Positions 1 to 11,098 are shown, counted from the stretch's first letter. The stretch is DNA of 64,000 nucleotides from Glaciimonas sp. PAMC28666 (GCF_016917355.1 NZ_CP070304.1:1302001-1366000); one strand, 5' to 3'. Program-made: numbers and translations. Notes: a model not told the origin generated them from the letters alone.

Positions 1-1001
1 TGCATTTCCGGCGCGGCAATCATCAACCGCGCTTCCAACAACTTATCAAGGCCCAGTAGTGTGGGCGTGCGACGCAGTTCATCACTTACAAGATGGTTGG
101 TGGCATCAACACCATCCAACTCAAGCACAGCCTTGAATACCACCTCAAGCAAATCGATGGAAGAAGCTTCCGCCAGATAGGAGCGCAATAAGTTCACACC
201 TTCGTGCGGACGACCTACGGCGCGATAACCGTCCATTAATCGTTGTGCGACTAATGCAACGTGCGGCACGCTTTGCTGCTCAACCCGACGCCAGGCAACT
301 AACGCCGCCTCCGTGTTGCCCTTAGCCAAATGCACGTCGCCTGACAGCATGGTCGCGCGCACACTATTACGGTCGTTAGCTAACGCTTTATCCAGCAACA
401 CCATGGCATCATCAGGATGCCCGTCAACCAGCGCGTCCTGAGCCAACTCGCAGTAGAACTGTGCAATCTCTTTTTGTCGTCCGCCAGCACCGGCTTCCTG
501 CAGCGCCTGGGCTGATTCAATCGCGCGCTGCCACTCTTTTTCACGCTGATAAATTTCAAGCAATGCGCGCCCTGCTTGCGCACCGTACGTCGATCCGATT
601 AATATATTAAAGCTTTCTTCTGCGCGATCCAGCAAACCGGCTTTCAGATAATCCTGTCCTAGCTCGTATTGCGCATGCAGACGATGTTCCTGCTCCAGAT
701 CAGGGCGGGCAAGGAGGTTTTGGTGCACGCGAATAGCACGCTCTGTCTCACCCCGACGGCGGAACAAATTTCCTAAAGCAAAATGCAGCTCCGCAGTTTC
801 GGGATCGAGCTTTACGATCTCAATAAAAGCATCAATAGCCTTGTCAGGTTGCTCATTGAGCAAAAAATTCAAGCCTTTAAAATAACCACGGGGAAGGCTA
901 CGCGACTCTGATATCAATTGATTAATATCAACGCGCGCGGCTATCCAGCCCAAGCCAAAAAAGATTGGGATCCCTAATAACCACCAGGTTTCAAATTCCA
1001 T
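1..1001 (-). CDS. lapB: LapB (YciM) lipopolysaccharide assembly protein, 3' end cut off by the window
   Basis: Reading down from the ATG at 1001, the protein starts with one N-terminal membrane segment (MEFETWWLLGIPIFFGLGW), then a DINQLISESR linker and a chain of TPR repeats such as ALGNLFRRRGETERAI and YELGQDYLKAGLLDRAEES. This is the layout of LapB, an inner-membrane protein with cytoplasmic TPRs that controls LpxC turnover and LPS synthesis in Enterobacteria. About 333 residues are present; the C-terminal rubredoxin-like zinc domain lies outside the window. lapA lies upstream on the same strand but 249 bp away, which is wider than the tight lapA-lapB junction usually seen. Confidence 0.93.
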   Translation of the reverse strand, partial: MEFETWWLLGIPIFFGLGWIAARVDINQLISESRSLPRGYFKGLNFLLNEQPDKAIDAFIEIVKLDPETAELHFALGNLFRRRGETERAIRVHQNLLARPDLEQEHRLHAQYELGQDYLKAGLLDRAEESFNILIGSTYGAQAGRALLEIYQREKEWQRAIESAQALQEAGAGGRQKEIAQFYCELAQDALVDGHPDDAMVLLDKALANDRNSVRATMLSGDVHLAKGNTEAALVAWRRVEQQSVPHVALVAQRLMDGYRAVGRPHEGVNLLRSYLAEASSIDLLEVVFKAVLELDGVDATNHLVSDELRRTPTLLGLDKLLEARLMIAAPEM

Positions 1002-1250
1002 ACGAACGTATTATCTGCATATAGTGGAACGATTCGGCTCACTCATAAATCGTTAATAAATCAAAAGAAACCGGCAGTGGCGTATCAATAGGTGGGAGAT
1101 TTTTTGAATTCCCAACTTCAACTTTCGCACTCCTAGATGACGGCACATGCATGCAGTCTGCATGGTTTATGTCAGCGCTTATGTCGTCCCTCATCATACG
1201 CACTTGCCGCTTGCAGAAGCTGACAACTCCACATGCGATGTCACGCGGCA

Positions 1251-1565
1251 TTAACTGTTCCGGATGCTATCCGGCTGCGGTGCTTCGGCGCTAGCCAGAC
1301 GCTGCGCCTCACGTTCCCGATGTAGAGATGAGAGCGCTTTCTGCGCCTTCGAAGCGTTCCGACGATAACGGAACACCGCCGGTGTCATCGCCAGTACACC
1401 CAATATCGCCCCTGATCCGAAAAAGCCCAACAGGATTAATACCAGTGGTCCGTGAATTTGATAGTTAAGAAAAAAATCGAGTGTCACTTCCTGGGTATTC
1501 TTCAAAGCGAATCCAAAGAATAACAAAAATAGTAAAACTGCAATGATTCGGGAAATTAGTTTCAT
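1251..1565 (-). CDS. lapA: LapA domain protein (DUF1049), two membrane helices
   Basis: A 104-residue protein. Two hydrophobic segments (about residues 5-22 and 40-62) flank a short loop with the family-typical pattern LKNTQEVTLDFF. They are followed by a charged, coiled-coil-like tail (RRNASKAQKALSSLHRERE). LapA partners LapB in LPS assembly control. The ATG at 1565 is chosen because AGGAAC lies just upstream. A longer in-frame start at 1691 would add 42 residues that do not fit the family. It is the distal end of the rpsA-ihfB unit, after an ihfB terminator and about 440 bp of spacer. Confidence 0.85.
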   Translation of the reverse strand: MKLISRIIAVLLFLLFFGFALKNTQEVTLDFFLNYQIHGPLVLILLGFFGSGAILGVLAMTPAVFRYRRNASKAQKALSSLHREREAQRLASAEAPQPDSIRNS

Positions 1566-1962
1566 GACACGGTTCCTGTTTGGTGGTGTAAAGACCGCAT
1601 GCCGCAGCGCTAGCCGAATTGGTGCCTTGACTGCTGGTCGCTCCTGTACATGTTCCGATAAACCCAAATTCAAGACTTCGCCGGGAACCACTGGGGCTCC
1701 ACAACGTACTACGTCACGCGGTACTCACAATCTTTATGCTCAAGGCCCAATCCAATTGCTGCGCTCCGAGCGCCTTGCTTTTACCGCTCGCTATAATTCC
1801 AAAAAAGTCTACTTCATGGCGCTCTGCCCACAATCGTAATGATTCCTTATTCAACCATACGCAACTGATACGAAAATATCAATCACTTACACGTTTAGGT
1901 GCTTATTCGCGGTTTTCATAAAGTTTCTTAAGCCATCGTTTGCACAAGTGAAATTGTACGTG
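1566..1962. other. Intergenic spacer between lapA and the ihfB terminator
   Basis: No supported gene in about 400 bp. The open frames here on both strands have no ribosome binding site and no recognisable protein. A promoter for lapAB must lie here if the terminator at 1963-1989 works, but no clear sigma-70 pair could be picked. Confidence 0.5.
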
Positions 1963-1989
1963 AAAAAAAACGGCATCCGAAGATGCCGT
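1963..1989 (-). terminator. Intrinsic terminator after ihfB
   Basis: Perfect 8-bp stem (1970-1977 with 1982-1989) closed by a UUCG loop and followed, on the minus strand, by eight T residues. It sits 20 bp after the ihfB stop codon and would end the cmk/rpsA/ihfB transcript. Confidence 0.9.
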
Positions 1990-2008
1990 TCTATTTTGTA
2001 CGCACAAC

Positions 2009-2314
2009 TCAGTCTTCTTTGATTGGTTGCCCCACCATAGCATCGACTCGTTCACGTAACTCTTTGCCAGGTTTGAAGTGAGGCACGCGCTTTTCCGGCA
2101 CCATCACTTTGTCACCCGATTTGGGGTTACGGCCAATCCGCGGCGGCCTGCGGTTTAGCGCAAAACTACCAAAACCACGGATTTCGATGCGCTGGCCGGT
2201 CGATAAAGCATCGCCCATTGCATCGAGTATCGTTTTGACCGCGTAATCCGCATCCTTAGCAACCAGCTGCGGATAACGCTCGGCCAAGCGGGCAATCAGC
2301 TCCGACTTTGTCAT
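2009..2314 (-). CDS. ihfB: Integration host factor subunit beta
   Basis: 101 residues, the normal length for IHF-beta. The N-terminal dimerisation helices ([17 protein letters not shown]) are followed by the DNA-binding arm with [14 protein letters not shown] and [18 protein letters not shown], where the Pro in the NP motif intercalates in DNA. IHF bends DNA and acts in replication, recombination and sigma-54 promoters. It follows rpsA after 23 bp, the conserved rpsA-ihfB order of proteobacteria, and is closed by a strong terminator. Confidence 0.97.
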   Translation of the reverse strand: MTKSELIARLAERYPQLVAKDADYAVKTILDAMGDALSTGQRIEIRGFGSFALNRRPPRIGRNPKSGDKVMVPEKRVPHFKPGKELRERVDAMVGQPIKED

Positions 2315-2337
2315 TAACGTGCTCGCTTAACGATTAC

Positions 2338-4053
2338 TTAGTTCTTATTATCGAATTTAGCTTTCAACAACGCGCCCAGACTAGTTGTACCGGAAGCAGC
2401 GTTAGAGTCTGTAGTAGACATCTTTTGCATTGCTTCTTGTGTTTCAACATTGTCTTTAGCTTTGATCGAAAGCTGAATACCACGTGCTTTACGATCAACG
2501 TTGATGACCATTGTTTCCAACACATCGCCAACCTTCAGGTGAGTACCGGCATCTTCCACGCGATCACGGGAAATTTCGGAAGCGCGCAGGTAACCTTCAA
2601 CTTCTTCTGACAATTGAATTACAGCACCTTTAGGCTCAACCGATTTAACAGTACCTGTTACCAGCGAACCTTTGTCGTTCATGGCAGCGAAGTTGTTGAA
2701 TGGATCGCCTTCAAGTTGCTTGACGCCCAGAGAAACACGCTCACGCTCAACGTCGATAGCCAATACGATGGCTTCCAGTTCGTCACCCTTTTTGAAGCGA
2801 CGGACTGCTTCTTCGCCAGTTTCTGTCCACGACAGATCCGACAGGTGGACCAAACCGTCGATGTTACCGGCCAGGCCGATAAACACGCCGAAGTCAGTGA
2901 TCGACTTGATTGCGCCACGGACTTTATCGCCCTTCTTGTGGGTGATCGCGAAATCGTCCCAAGGATTAGCTTTACATTGCTTCATTCCCAAGCTGATACG
3001 ACGACGGTCTTCGTCGATTTCCAGAACCATGACTTCAACTTCATCGCCCAATTGAACGACTTTGTTTGGTGCCACGTTCTTGTTAGTCCAGTCCATTTCT
3101 GAAACGTGAACCAGACCTTCGATACCTTGCTCGACTTCAACGAATGCGCCATAGTCGGTCAGATTAGTGACTTTACCGAACAGACGTGTATGTTGTGGGT
3201 AACGACGTGACAGACCAGTCCATGGATCGTCGCCCAATTGCTTGACGCCCAGTGAAACACGGTTTTTCTCTTGATCGTACTTCAGAACCTTAGCAGTGAT
3301 CTCTTGACCGACTGTCAATACTTCTGATGGGTGACGCACACGACGCCATGCCAGATCAGTGATATGCAACAGACCATCGATACCGCCCAGATCCACGAAT
3401 GCGCCATAGTCGGTGATATTTTTAACAACGCCATTAACGATGGTGCCTTCTTTCAGCGTTTCCATCAGTTTTTGACGCTCTTCGCCCATCGATGCTTCGA
3501 TCACAGCGCGACGTGACAACACAACGTTGTTACGCTTGCGATCTAGCTTGATGACCTTGAATTCCATGGTCTTGCCTTCGAACGGCGTCGTGTCTTTAAC
3601 AGGACGGGTATCGACTAGCGAACCTGGCAAGAAAGCGCGAATGCCGTTTGTCAGAACGGTCAGACCGCCCTTAACCTTACCATTGACAGTACCAGTGACG
3701 ATCTCACCAGACTCCATCGCTTTTTCGAGCGAGAGCCACGATGCCAGACGTTTAGCTTTGTCACGCGACAGGATAGTATCGCCGAAACCGTTTTCCAGCG
3801 ATTCAATAGCAACGGAGATGAAATCACCAACGTTTACTTCGAGTTCGCCGAGGTCATTTTTAAATTCTTCAATTGGAATGAACGCTTCTGACTTCAGGCC
3901 GGCGTTGACAATAACGAAGTTATGGTCAAGACGAACGACTTCAGCAGAAATCACTTCACCAGAACGCATGTCTTGACGTGACAGCGATTCTTCAAATAGT
4001 GCGGCGAAAGCACTCGCTTCGCCAGAGGTAGAGGACAGAACAGTGATTGACAT
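2338..4053 (-). CDS. rpsA: 30S ribosomal protein S1
   Basis: 571 residues with six S1 RNA-binding repeats, visible as recurring blocks such as [33 protein letters not shown] and [17 protein letters not shown]. The first two repeats bind the ribosome and the later ones bind mRNA. The start codon has no good Shine-Dalgarno sequence (the bases before ATG read AAATCCT), as is common for rpsA, where S1 itself controls translation. The gene is placed between cmk and ihfB as in most proteobacteria. Confidence 0.97.
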   Translation of the reverse strand: MSITVLSSTSGEASAFAALFEESLSRQDMRSGEVISAEVVRLDHNFVIVNAGLKSEAFIPIEEFKNDLGELEVNVGDFISVAIESLENGFGDTILSRDKAKRLASWLSLEKAMESGEIVTGTVNGKVKGGLTVLTNGIRAFLPGSLVDTRPVKDTTPFEGKTMEFKVIKLDRKRNNVVLSRRAVIEASMGEERQKLMETLKEGTIVNGVVKNITDYGAFVDLGGIDGLLHITDLAWRRVRHPSEVLTVGQEITAKVLKYDQEKNRVSLGVKQLGDDPWTGLSRRYPQHTRLFGKVTNLTDYGAFVEVEQGIEGLVHVSEMDWTNKNVAPNKVVQLGDEVEVMVLEIDEDRRRISLGMKQCKANPWDDFAITHKKGDKVRGAIKSITDFGVFIGLAGNIDGLVHLSDLSWTETGEEAVRRFKKGDELEAIVLAIDVERERVSLGVKQLEGDPFNNFAAMNDKGSLVTGTVKSVEPKGAVIQLSEEVEGYLRASEISRDRVEDAGTHLKVGDVLETMVINVDRKARGIQLSIKAKDNVETQEAMQKMSTTDSNAASGTTSLGALLKAKFDNKN

Positions 4054-4375
4054 AGGATTTGACTAGTTTGCCAATATTGCGACGCATTCAAACGACCTAA
4101 TTAATAAACTCTTAAATAAGCACAACAACCAGAATACGATCAATAAAGGGTTAGGTTTTTAAACGTCCGATCCAACTTTGCGACGGATCGAACAGCTAAG
4201 TACAAGGACTTCAACAACCGAATTTTACAACCGAATTTATAACTGCATTTATATCTACGAACAAATTTTGTGATACCACCGAACAAACAGTATGCGATTA
4301 AGGTCTGTTAATGTAAAACCTTCAAGGCAACCAATCTGTTGCAGGGAAGCCACAAAACACACCAACCTCACCACC
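4054..4375. other. cmk-rpsA spacer
   Basis: 322 bp without a supported gene. It is A/T-rich near rpsA and contains a short inverted repeat (CGATCC/GGATCG at about 4168-4190) that could belong to the rpsA leader. The frames read here (for example the 3' overlap with cmk at 4376-4530) look like shadows. A separate rpsA promoter is likely but was not pinned down. Confidence 0.4.
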
Positions 4376-5056
4376 CTACAACTTGATAATCGGCTTAACT
4401 GCTGCATACCAACCAAGTACTTTTTCAACCGCTTGTTCTGCGGTAAGTTCAGAAGTATCCAGAAGAAATGCCCCTTCCGCAGCCTTAAGCGGCGCTGAAC
4501 TGCGATGAGTATCACGGTTATCACGCTCACTCAAATCATTTGAGAGGTCTTGCATATTAGCAGAAATCCCCTTGTCAATCAATTGCTTATAACGTCTTTG
4601 GGCCCTGGCGGCGACACTTGCGGTGAGAAATATTTTCAATACGGCGTGCGGGAAAATCACCGACCCCATATCGCGGCCGTCCGCGACCAGGCCCGGGGCC
4701 TTGTGGAAGCCAAGTTGCAGGCCATAAAGCGCTTGCCTGAGCGGCATCAGCGCTGCAATTTTCGATGCTGCATTGCCAACTTCCTCTGCGCGAATGGCTT
4801 CCGTGACGTCTTCTTTCGATAGAAATATATGTGCACCGTCGAACTGGCAGTTCAATCGCGCAGCTATTTTCGCCAGCGCATGGTCGTCGTCAAGGGCGAT
4901 ATTTCGGCGTAATGCCGATAATGCAGTGAGCCGATATAGCGCGCCTGAATCAAGGTAATGAAACCCCAGGCGCTGTGCGACTTTTTGTGCCACCGTTCCT
5001 TTACCCGAGGCGGTTGGGCCGTCAATGGTAATGACGGGTGTATGAGAATTAGGCAT
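4376..5056 (-). CDS. cmk: Cytidylate kinase
   Basis: 226 residues. The N-terminal P-loop [12 protein letters not shown] lies at about residues 12-23, then the dCMP/CMP-binding region ([13 protein letters not shown]) and [13 protein letters not shown]. The enzyme phosphorylates CMP and dCMP with ATP in the cytoplasm. It normally directly follows aroA; here a 3.6-kb helicase gene lies between them. Confidence 0.96.
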   Translation of the reverse strand: MPNSHTPVITIDGPTASGKGTVAQKVAQRLGFHYLDSGALYRLTALSALRRNIALDDDHALAKIAARLNCQFDGAHIFLSKEDVTEAIRAEEVGNAASKIAALMPLRQALYGLQLGFHKAPGLVADGRDMGSVIFPHAVLKIFLTASVAARAQRRYKQLIDKGISANMQDLSNDLSERDNRDTHRSSAPLKAAEGAFLLDTSELTAEQAVEKVLGWYAAVKPIIKL

Positions 5057-5233
5057 GAAGAGTCAAATTATTAACAAATTATTAACGAATGGGAAATTGC
5101 GCTACGGTTTTCTATTAAAAACCACGCTCAAAGACTGATTGTCGCGCATGCAACGTTATTATGAAAGCCTAACGAAAAAACCTTCTATCGATTCTCCTGA
5201 ACGCCGTTTGCGGTCGTTGCACCTTCTGCACCT

Positions 5234-8200
5234 TCAATCCAATGGCTCAAAAATGGCCTGTAAATCTTCTGCCGTCAGTTTCAGGTTTAACGCCTCGCCG
5301 GTGGTTCCCAGGATAGCTTCGGCCAACGCCGCTTTCTTTCCTTGTAAAGCCTGAATTTTTTCTTCCACGGTTCCCTTGGCAATCAGCTTATACACAAATA
5401 CCGGCTTATCCTGACCGATTCGCCACGCACGATCGGTTGCTTGCAGTTCTGCGGCGGGATTCCACCATGGATCGTAATGAATCACAGTGTCGGCTGCAGT
5501 TAAGTTTAGTCCCACGCCTCCGGCCTTAAGACTGATCAAAAATACGGGCACTTCGCCGCTCTGGAAGGACCGTACGACTTCACCACGATCTTTCGTCTCG
5601 CCTGTCAGAAGCGCGTAACTGATATTCGCCGCGGTCATCGCCTCCGCAATTAACGTGAGCATGCTGGTAAATTGCGAGAAAATCAAAATTCTTCGATCTT
5701 CCTGACGCAACTCATCCACCATCTCCATTAACTCAAGCAACTTTGCTGAGGGAACATGCATCGTTCGAGCAGTATCGTCGTCCGTTGTTTTCACCAAACG
5801 CGGATCGCAACATGCCTGCCGCAACTTGAGCAACGCCTCCAGGATAATGATGTGGCTACCGGCCACGCCTTTACTTTCTATGGCTGCACGAACTTTTTTA
5901 TCCATGGCCAGACGCACGGTCTCGTACAAATCGCGTTGCGAACCGGAAAGTTCAACGTGACGCACCATTTCAGTTTTAGGGGGCAATTCGCTCGCGACCG
6001 CATCTTTGGTTCGACGCAGCAAAAATGGTTTGATACGTCGAACCAGCAGCGCTCTTCGACTATCGTCGGCGTATTTCTCTATCGGTGTGCGGAAATCCTT
6101 ATTAAAGTCTTTCTCGGAACCTAATAAACCTGGCAGCAAGAAATGGAACTGCGACCACAGTTCACCCAAATGATTTTCCACCGGTGTTCCGGTCAGGCAC
6201 AGGCGATGGCGAGCATTCAAAAGAGCCACACTTTGCGCCGCTTTCGAGCGCGCATTTTTTACATAATGCGCTTCGTCCAGAATCAATAAATGATACTGAA
6301 ATGCACGCAATCGTTCTTCGTCACGCGGCAGCAATGCATACGTCGTCAATACAATATCAGCGTCTGTAATTTGATCGAACAAAGCGAGCCGTTGCTTGCC
6401 CTGCAGAATCAGGACTTTCAACCCAGGGGCAAAACGCTCCGCCTCTTCCTTCCAATTCGACATCAGACTCGTCGGCGCTACGACAAGCGCAGGCGCCGTC
6501 AATCGACCGGCGTTTTTTTCGATCAAAATATGCGCCAGCGTCTGAATGGTTTTGCCCAGGCCCATGTCGTCCGCCAAAATACCGGCAAAATCATATTCAC
6601 GCAAAAACTGCATCCAGGATAAACCTTCGCGCTGATAATCCCGCAAGGTAGCCAGCAATCCTTCCGGCACAGAAACTTGCTGGACGCCGCCAAAGCTATT
6701 GAGCTTCTCACCCATTTTGCGCAACCGTTCACCGCCCACCCAGCGCATCTCTGCGTGGCCTTCCAGCTCCGCCAGGCGTGCAGCATCAAGCACTGAGAGG
6801 CGTACCGAATCACCCGATTTATCGGTGAAATACAACTCACCTAGCGTATTCAGAATCGGCTTAATGCGCCCCCAAGGCAACGCCACGCGCAATCCGTTCT
6901 CCAGCTGTATCAGGAATTCCTCGGCGTCAGGCCGCAGTGCAAGAGCACGTTGATTGAAATCATCTGGCGCTTGTCGAATAAGATCAATTAGCAGCGGTAG
7001 TAGAGAAACCCGCTCCCCCTTAACGACGATTCCAAGCGCTAAATCAAACCAGGGGTTGCCGGCCTGATCTGAGTCGGATGCTGGTCCTGCGCTCTGCTGC
7101 GCATCGCCATCCTGTATTTCACCGTCCTGCATCTCAGCGTCTGGTACACCAACTCCACTAATATCTGCGTACCATTCGTCAATTTCAACGACATCAAAAC
7201 GGTAATCCGGTGACTTGTCTATCTTCCAGCCAGCGGCAACTAATTTTGGCAAATCATGTTTGGCGAAATGCAGCCACGCCGCTTCACTTCCCATCAGAAA
7301 AGGGGGATTTCGACTTGCCAAGAAATGACCGTTGTCATTGCCTTCACGAAAGTGATAGTGCAGCAACGTTTGTATTGCCGCTTTCTCCTGCGCCTCATGG
7401 CGCACGATTTTTTCCACCCCTTTTGCGCTGTTACGCTGACATATGGGACTAAATTCCGCCGTGGTAATCGCGCCATCGTAAGAAAATAGTAGCTGTGCAA
7501 AATCCTGCATCAGCCCATTGCCGTCGAGTACGCTATTCATTACCAATATCGGCTGCGGGGTTATCGCCTCCAGCACAGAAAACGGAATATCGACTGGTAA
7601 AGGAATCACATCGCTGACGCCCTGTCTGAGCAAAACCTGCGCGACATCCTGCTTGTTCCCGGCATCCACCAGCGGCGCTTGAGCGACCAGATTGATCAAG
7701 TCTTCCGCCGCAATCTGACGGAAAAGCGGGGGAAGCATCAGTTCGCCGCAAGATAGGTTATCGATATACCAGGGCGGCGCAGTCGGCAGGACGTAATCGA
7801 TCGTCTCGCCTTGCTCTGAAGTTGAAATTGAAGTTAAATCGGCACCGTCCGTACGTGGCGCAAATTGCCACACCAGTTTATAGACCTCGCGTGGAATGTC
7901 GATTGCTGCCTTCGATGATTGTCCGAGAGGCCGCGCCCATTTTGTATCTGGCCCCTCGCGAGGCTCTTCCAAAGACTCCTGCCGGTGCTGCTCGCTCCAT
8001 TGCAACGTCGCATGACGCGCTTCCGACAAAGATAGAAAATGCGCCTGTCCTTTACTTAAATCGGCCGCGGAATTCGCCCACATCAAATTATTTTGTTCCA
8101 GCAACAGGCGCAATAATTGCGCGCCCAGTTTACCGACGAGCTCACAGTTGTTTTGCTGAACCTGGGATTGGTAGAACGGCGTACTTTGATTTTTTCGGCT

Positions 8201-8839
8201 GACCAGCGCGATGAATAAACTTACCGCATCCTGATCGATTTCCGGCAGAAAATCACGAATCGCATTATAGAAATTATAGTTATCGCCGAGCGGTTTGATC
8301 GCGCTAAAACGTCCATCTTTTCGCAGTCGCGCTTTACATAAATAGAGCAGAACCTGCTTGCCGTTTTGTGTCGGTACTAGCGCAAAAACAATCTGATAAT
8401 CGGAAGCAACGACTGGACGATGCATTGAAATCGCCATCGGTTTGATAACCAACTCTTCCTCTAGACGTTGCAACCAGTTAACGATAAGGCGCGGCAATTT
8501 GGTGTCCGAAATCGGATCGTCTTTGGTTAAGGCCGTCTCTGAGGGCGGATTGACAGTGCGCAAATATTCAATCAACGCCGCCGCAACGTGCTTGCAGTTA
8601 TAACCCACGGGACAAGAACAAATTCCCTCCAAATCGACACGTTGCCGGATAAGGGAAAGCGTGATTTTTTGCTCGTACGTACTGCCTCGACTTCCTCGCA
8701 CCCGACTCGTCAACCCATATTTACCGTCGTCGTCGAGAAGCAATATCCGCTGCTGCTGGACGTATTCCTGAGCGCGTACCAGAGTCGCGTCGGAGACGAC
8801 TCTGGCGATATCTTCAATGGCAAAAGAAATAGTCAGCAT
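5234..8839 (-). CDS. SNF2-family DEAD/H helicase with N-terminal SWIM zinc finger
   Basis: 1201 residues. A SWIM zinc finger (Cys74, Cys76, Cys82, His84 in CSCPVGYNCKH) is followed by a long poorly conserved middle region, then a Swi2/Snf2 ATPase: motif I DDMGLGKTIQTLAHIL, motif II LILDEAHYVKN, motif III LTGTPVENHLGELWS, and the helicase C-terminal lobe with ISLKAGGVGLNLTAADTVIH and DRAWRIGQDKPV. Family members are DNA translocases of uncertain bacterial role. The ATG lies 6 bp after the aroA stop, so it is probably co-transcribed and translated with the aromatic genes. Its place between aroA and cmk is unusual. Confidence 0.92.
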   Translation of the reverse strand: MLTISFAIEDIARVVSDATLVRAQEYVQQQRILLLDDDGKYGLTSRVRGSRGSTYEQKITLSLIRQRVDLEGICSCPVGYNCKHVAAALIEYLRTVNPPSETALTKDDPISDTKLPRLIVNWLQRLEEELVIKPMAISMHRPVVASDYQIVFALVPTQNGKQVLLYLCKARLRKDGRFSAIKPLGDNYNFYNAIRDFLPEIDQDAVSLFIALVSRKNQSTPFYQSQVQQNNCELVGKLGAQLLRLLLEQNNLMWANSAADLSKGQAHFLSLSEARHATLQWSEQHRQESLEEPREGPDTKWARPLGQSSKAAIDIPREVYKLVWQFAPRTDGADLTSISTSEQGETIDYVLPTAPPWYIDNLSCGELMLPPLFRQIAAEDLINLVAQAPLVDAGNKQDVAQVLLRQGVSDVIPLPVDIPFSVLEAITPQPILVMNSVLDGNGLMQDFAQLLFSYDGAITTAEFSPICQRNSAKGVEKIVRHEAQEKAAIQTLLHYHFREGNDNGHFLASRNPPFLMGSEAAWLHFAKHDLPKLVAAGWKIDKSPDYRFDVVEIDEWYADISGVGVPDAEMQDGEIQDGDAQQSAGPASDSDQAGNPWFDLALGIVVKGERVSLLPLLIDLIRQAPDDFNQRALALRPDAEEFLIQLENGLRVALPWGRIKPILNTLGELYFTDKSGDSVRLSVLDAARLAELEGHAEMRWVGGERLRKMGEKLNSFGGVQQVSVPEGLLATLRDYQREGLSWMQFLREYDFAGILADDMGLGKTIQTLAHILIEKNAGRLTAPALVVAPTSLMSNWKEEAERFAPGLKVLILQGKQRLALFDQITDADIVLTTYALLPRDEERLRAFQYHLLILDEAHYVKNARSKAAQSVALLNARHRLCLTGTPVENHLGELWSQFHFLLPGLLGSEKDFNKDFRTPIEKYADDSRRALLVRRIKPFLLRRTKDAVASELPPKTEMVRHVELSGSQRDLYETVRLAMDKKVRAAIESKGVAGSHIIILEALLKLRQACCDPRLVKTTDDDTARTMHVPSAKLLELMEMVDELRQEDRRILIFSQFTSMLTLIAEAMTAANISYALLTGETKDRGEVVRSFQSGEVPVFLISLKAGGVGLNLTAADTVIHYDPWWNPAAELQATDRAWRIGQDKPVFVYKLIAKGTVEEKIQALQGKKAALAEAILGTTGEALNLKLTAEDLQAIFEPLD

Positions 8840-8845
8840 GTCGCC

Positions 8846-10198
8846 TTACAGTAAAGTCTGCTCAGCGAGCTTTGCAAAAACATCGAAATAATCGGGGAAA
8901 GTTTTTGCCACGCATTTCGGATCATTAATCCGTTGCGTGTTACCACGTAACGCAGCGCCATCAAGCGATGCCAGTGAAAAACACATTGCCATACGATGAT
9001 CATCGTAGGTGTCGATCGTGGCCGGTTGCATAACCGCTGGCGGTGTGACCCGAAGATAATCCTCACCCTCTTCCACGATGGCACCCAACTTGCGTAATTC
9101 TGTTGCCATGGCACTCAGACGATCGGTTTCCTTGACGCGCCAACTGGCAATATTACGCAAAGTGCTAGGACCGTCAGCATATAAAGCCGCGATGGCGATC
9201 GTCATTGCGGCATCTGGAATATGGTTGAAATCGGCATCGATTGCCTTTAATACGCCATTCGATGAGACTTCAATCCAGTTGTCGCCCATCGTGATATTCG
9301 CACCCATTTGTTGCAGCGCTTCGACAAATCGGACATCACCCTGAATGCTATTGTTGCCGACGCCTTCGACCCGCACCGGGCCGCCCGTGATTGCACCAGC
9401 GGCTAAAAAATACGAGGCCGATGAAGCGTCGCCTTCAACATGGATCGTGCCGGGGCTTTGATAACCCTGACCGGCGGCGATGGTGAACGATTGCCAGCCA
9501 TCACGCTCAACCGATATACCAAAACGTTGCATCAGATTCAAGGTAATCTCAATGTACGGCTTGGAAATCAATTCACCAATAACATCAATCGTCACTGCCT
9601 GATCTATTGCCATTAATGGTGCCGCCATCAGCAATGCCGTCAAAAACTGACTAGACACATTGCCGCGCACCGACATCCGTTGCGCATGCACCTGTCCCCG
9701 ATGGATATGCAACGGAGGATAGCCTGGCACGCCAGTGTAATCAATCCGGGTTCCTATGGCGTTTAACGCATCGACCAGATCGCCGATCGGTCGCTCATGC
9801 ATTCTCGATACGCCATGCAACGTATAGTCGCCACCTATCGCTGCCAAGGCCGCTGTCAGTGGCCGAATTGCGGTCCCCGCGTTACCCATGAAGAGATCTG
9901 CCTGATGCGTCGGAAACCTTCCGCCGCAGCCATGCACGGTGTAATTTTGAGTGTTCTCGGTCTGCTCCCAGTTCACCCCCAATTGCTTCAACGCCATGAG
10001 CATGACCAGCGTGTCATCCGAAGCCAGCAGATCGTGAATTTCGGTGGTGCCATTGGCCAACGCCGCTAGCAATAACGTGCGATTGGAAATACTCTTGGAA
10101 CCGGGCAATTTTACCGTGCCCTGACATCTCGCTACCGGATGCAAATCCACAAATTTTGCATAGTGCTTCTTGATCTGTTTGGTCTGTTGGTTTTGCAT
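8846..10198 (-). CDS. aroA: 3-phosphoshikimate 1-carboxyvinyltransferase (EPSP synthase)
   Basis: 450 residues. It has the family signatures [20 protein letters not shown] near the N-terminus, [16 protein letters not shown] (the glyphosate/PEP-site loop) and [20 protein letters not shown]. It joins shikimate-3-phosphate and PEP in chorismate synthesis. The ATG follows the tyrA stop codon with no base in between (TAA then ATG), which implies coupled translation. The Gly-Asn-Ala-Gly-Thr loop fits a class I, glyphosate-sensitive type; this is read from sequence only. Confidence 0.97.
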   Translation of the reverse strand: MQNQQTKQIKKHYAKFVDLHPVARCQGTVKLPGSKSISNRTLLLAALANGTTEIHDLLASDDTLVMLMALKQLGVNWEQTENTQNYTVHGCGGRFPTHQADLFMGNAGTAIRPLTAALAAIGGDYTLHGVSRMHERPIGDLVDALNAIGTRIDYTGVPGYPPLHIHRGQVHAQRMSVRGNVSSQFLTALLMAAPLMAIDQAVTIDVIGELISKPYIEITLNLMQRFGISVERDGWQSFTIAAGQGYQSPGTIHVEGDASSASYFLAAGAITGGPVRVEGVGNNSIQGDVRFVEALQQMGANITMGDNWIEVSSNGVLKAIDADFNHIPDAAMTIAIAALYADGPSTLRNIASWRVKETDRLSAMATELRKLGAIVEEGEDYLRVTPPAVMQPATIDTYDDHRMAMCFSLASLDGAALRGNTQRINDPKCVAKTFPDYFDVFAKLAEQTLL

Positions 10199-11098
10199 TT
10201 AATCCCCACCTTCCTTATTTTGTTTTTCCGCCGCTTCAATCGCGCTAATCCAACGATGACGGGCCTGCCGGGCATTCTGATAAATGGCCTCGAGTCCCGC
10301 GCCATCACGTGCTGCCAACAACCCGCGTACCTGCGTCAACTTTGCCTGATAGGCGTCAAGCTCCTGCAATAATGCATCCTGATTGGCCAGGGAAATATCC
10401 CGCCACATCTCTGGCGACGAGCCCGCGATGCGTGTGAAATCACGAAAGCCGCTGGCGGCGTACTGAAACAACACTTCGGCGTACGGCTTATTGGCGATAT
10501 CGTCAACCAGTGCATACGCCAGCAGATGCGGCAAGTGGCTGACGGAGGCGAACACCAGGTCGTGCTGAGCGCTGGAAAGACGGTGAATGTTTGCACCGCA
10601 TTGTTGCCAGGCGGCGGCAACCCGCAGTATGTCCGCCTCAACATTTTCAGGCAACGGTGCCAACACGACTTTTTTGCCTACGTACAAACTCGCAATCGCC
10701 GCATCCGGGCCGTTGCTCTCTCGGCCCGCAATCGGGTGACCGGGTACAAACTGGCCGATTTTGATACCGAGCGCCAAGCGTGCAGCCGCCTCTACATCTC
10801 CTTTGGTACTCCCTGCATCGGTAACGATAGTGCCCGGTTGCAAATAAGGTTGAATGCTGGCAAGAATCAATCCCGTTTGCGCAACCGGTGCCGCAATCAA
10901 CACCAGATCAGCATCCGCAACGGCATCGGCCGCCGACACTGCGATGGCATCAATAATGCCAAGCTCTAGCGCTCGCTCCAGGGACGCAAGACTACGTCCG
11001 GCACCGACCACTTGCTGGACCATGCCCGCTTGTTTGAGCGCTAGGGCAAACGAGCCACCAATCAGGCCGACTCCAAAAATAGCAATTTTCTTAAACAC
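10199..11098 (-). CDS. tyrA: Prephenate dehydrogenase
   Basis: 299 residues. An N-terminal Rossmann fold (GVGLIGGSFALALKQAG) is followed by DAGSTKGDVE and FVPGHPIAGRE, which match prephenate/arogenate dehydrogenases, and an all-helical C-terminal part. It oxidises prephenate to 4-hydroxyphenylpyruvate in tyrosine synthesis. There is no chorismate mutase domain, as expected in Burkholderiales, where that activity sits in PheA. It lies between hisC and aroA in one run of minus-strand genes. Confidence 0.94.
   Translation of the reverse strand: MFKKIAIFGVGLIGGSFALALKQAGMVQQVVGAGRSLASLERALELGIIDAIAVSAADAVADADLVLIAAPVAQTGLILASIQPYLQPGTIVTDAGSTKGDVEAAARLALGIKIGQFVPGHPIAGRESNGPDAAIASLYVGKKVVLAPLPENVEADILRVAAAWQQCGANIHRLSSAQHDLVFASVSHLPHLLAYALVDDIANKPYAEVLFQYAASGFRDFTRIAGSSPEMWRDISLANQDALLQELDAYQAKLTQVRGLLAARDGAGLEAIYQNARQARHRWISAIEAAEKQNKEGGD

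Noticed and set aside
1039..1251. 70-codon frame between lapA and lapB
   Set aside because: Its start overlaps the lapA stop as TAATG, but the composition is mixed, no family fits, and the frame is not supported by a ribosome site; the overlap is probably chance.
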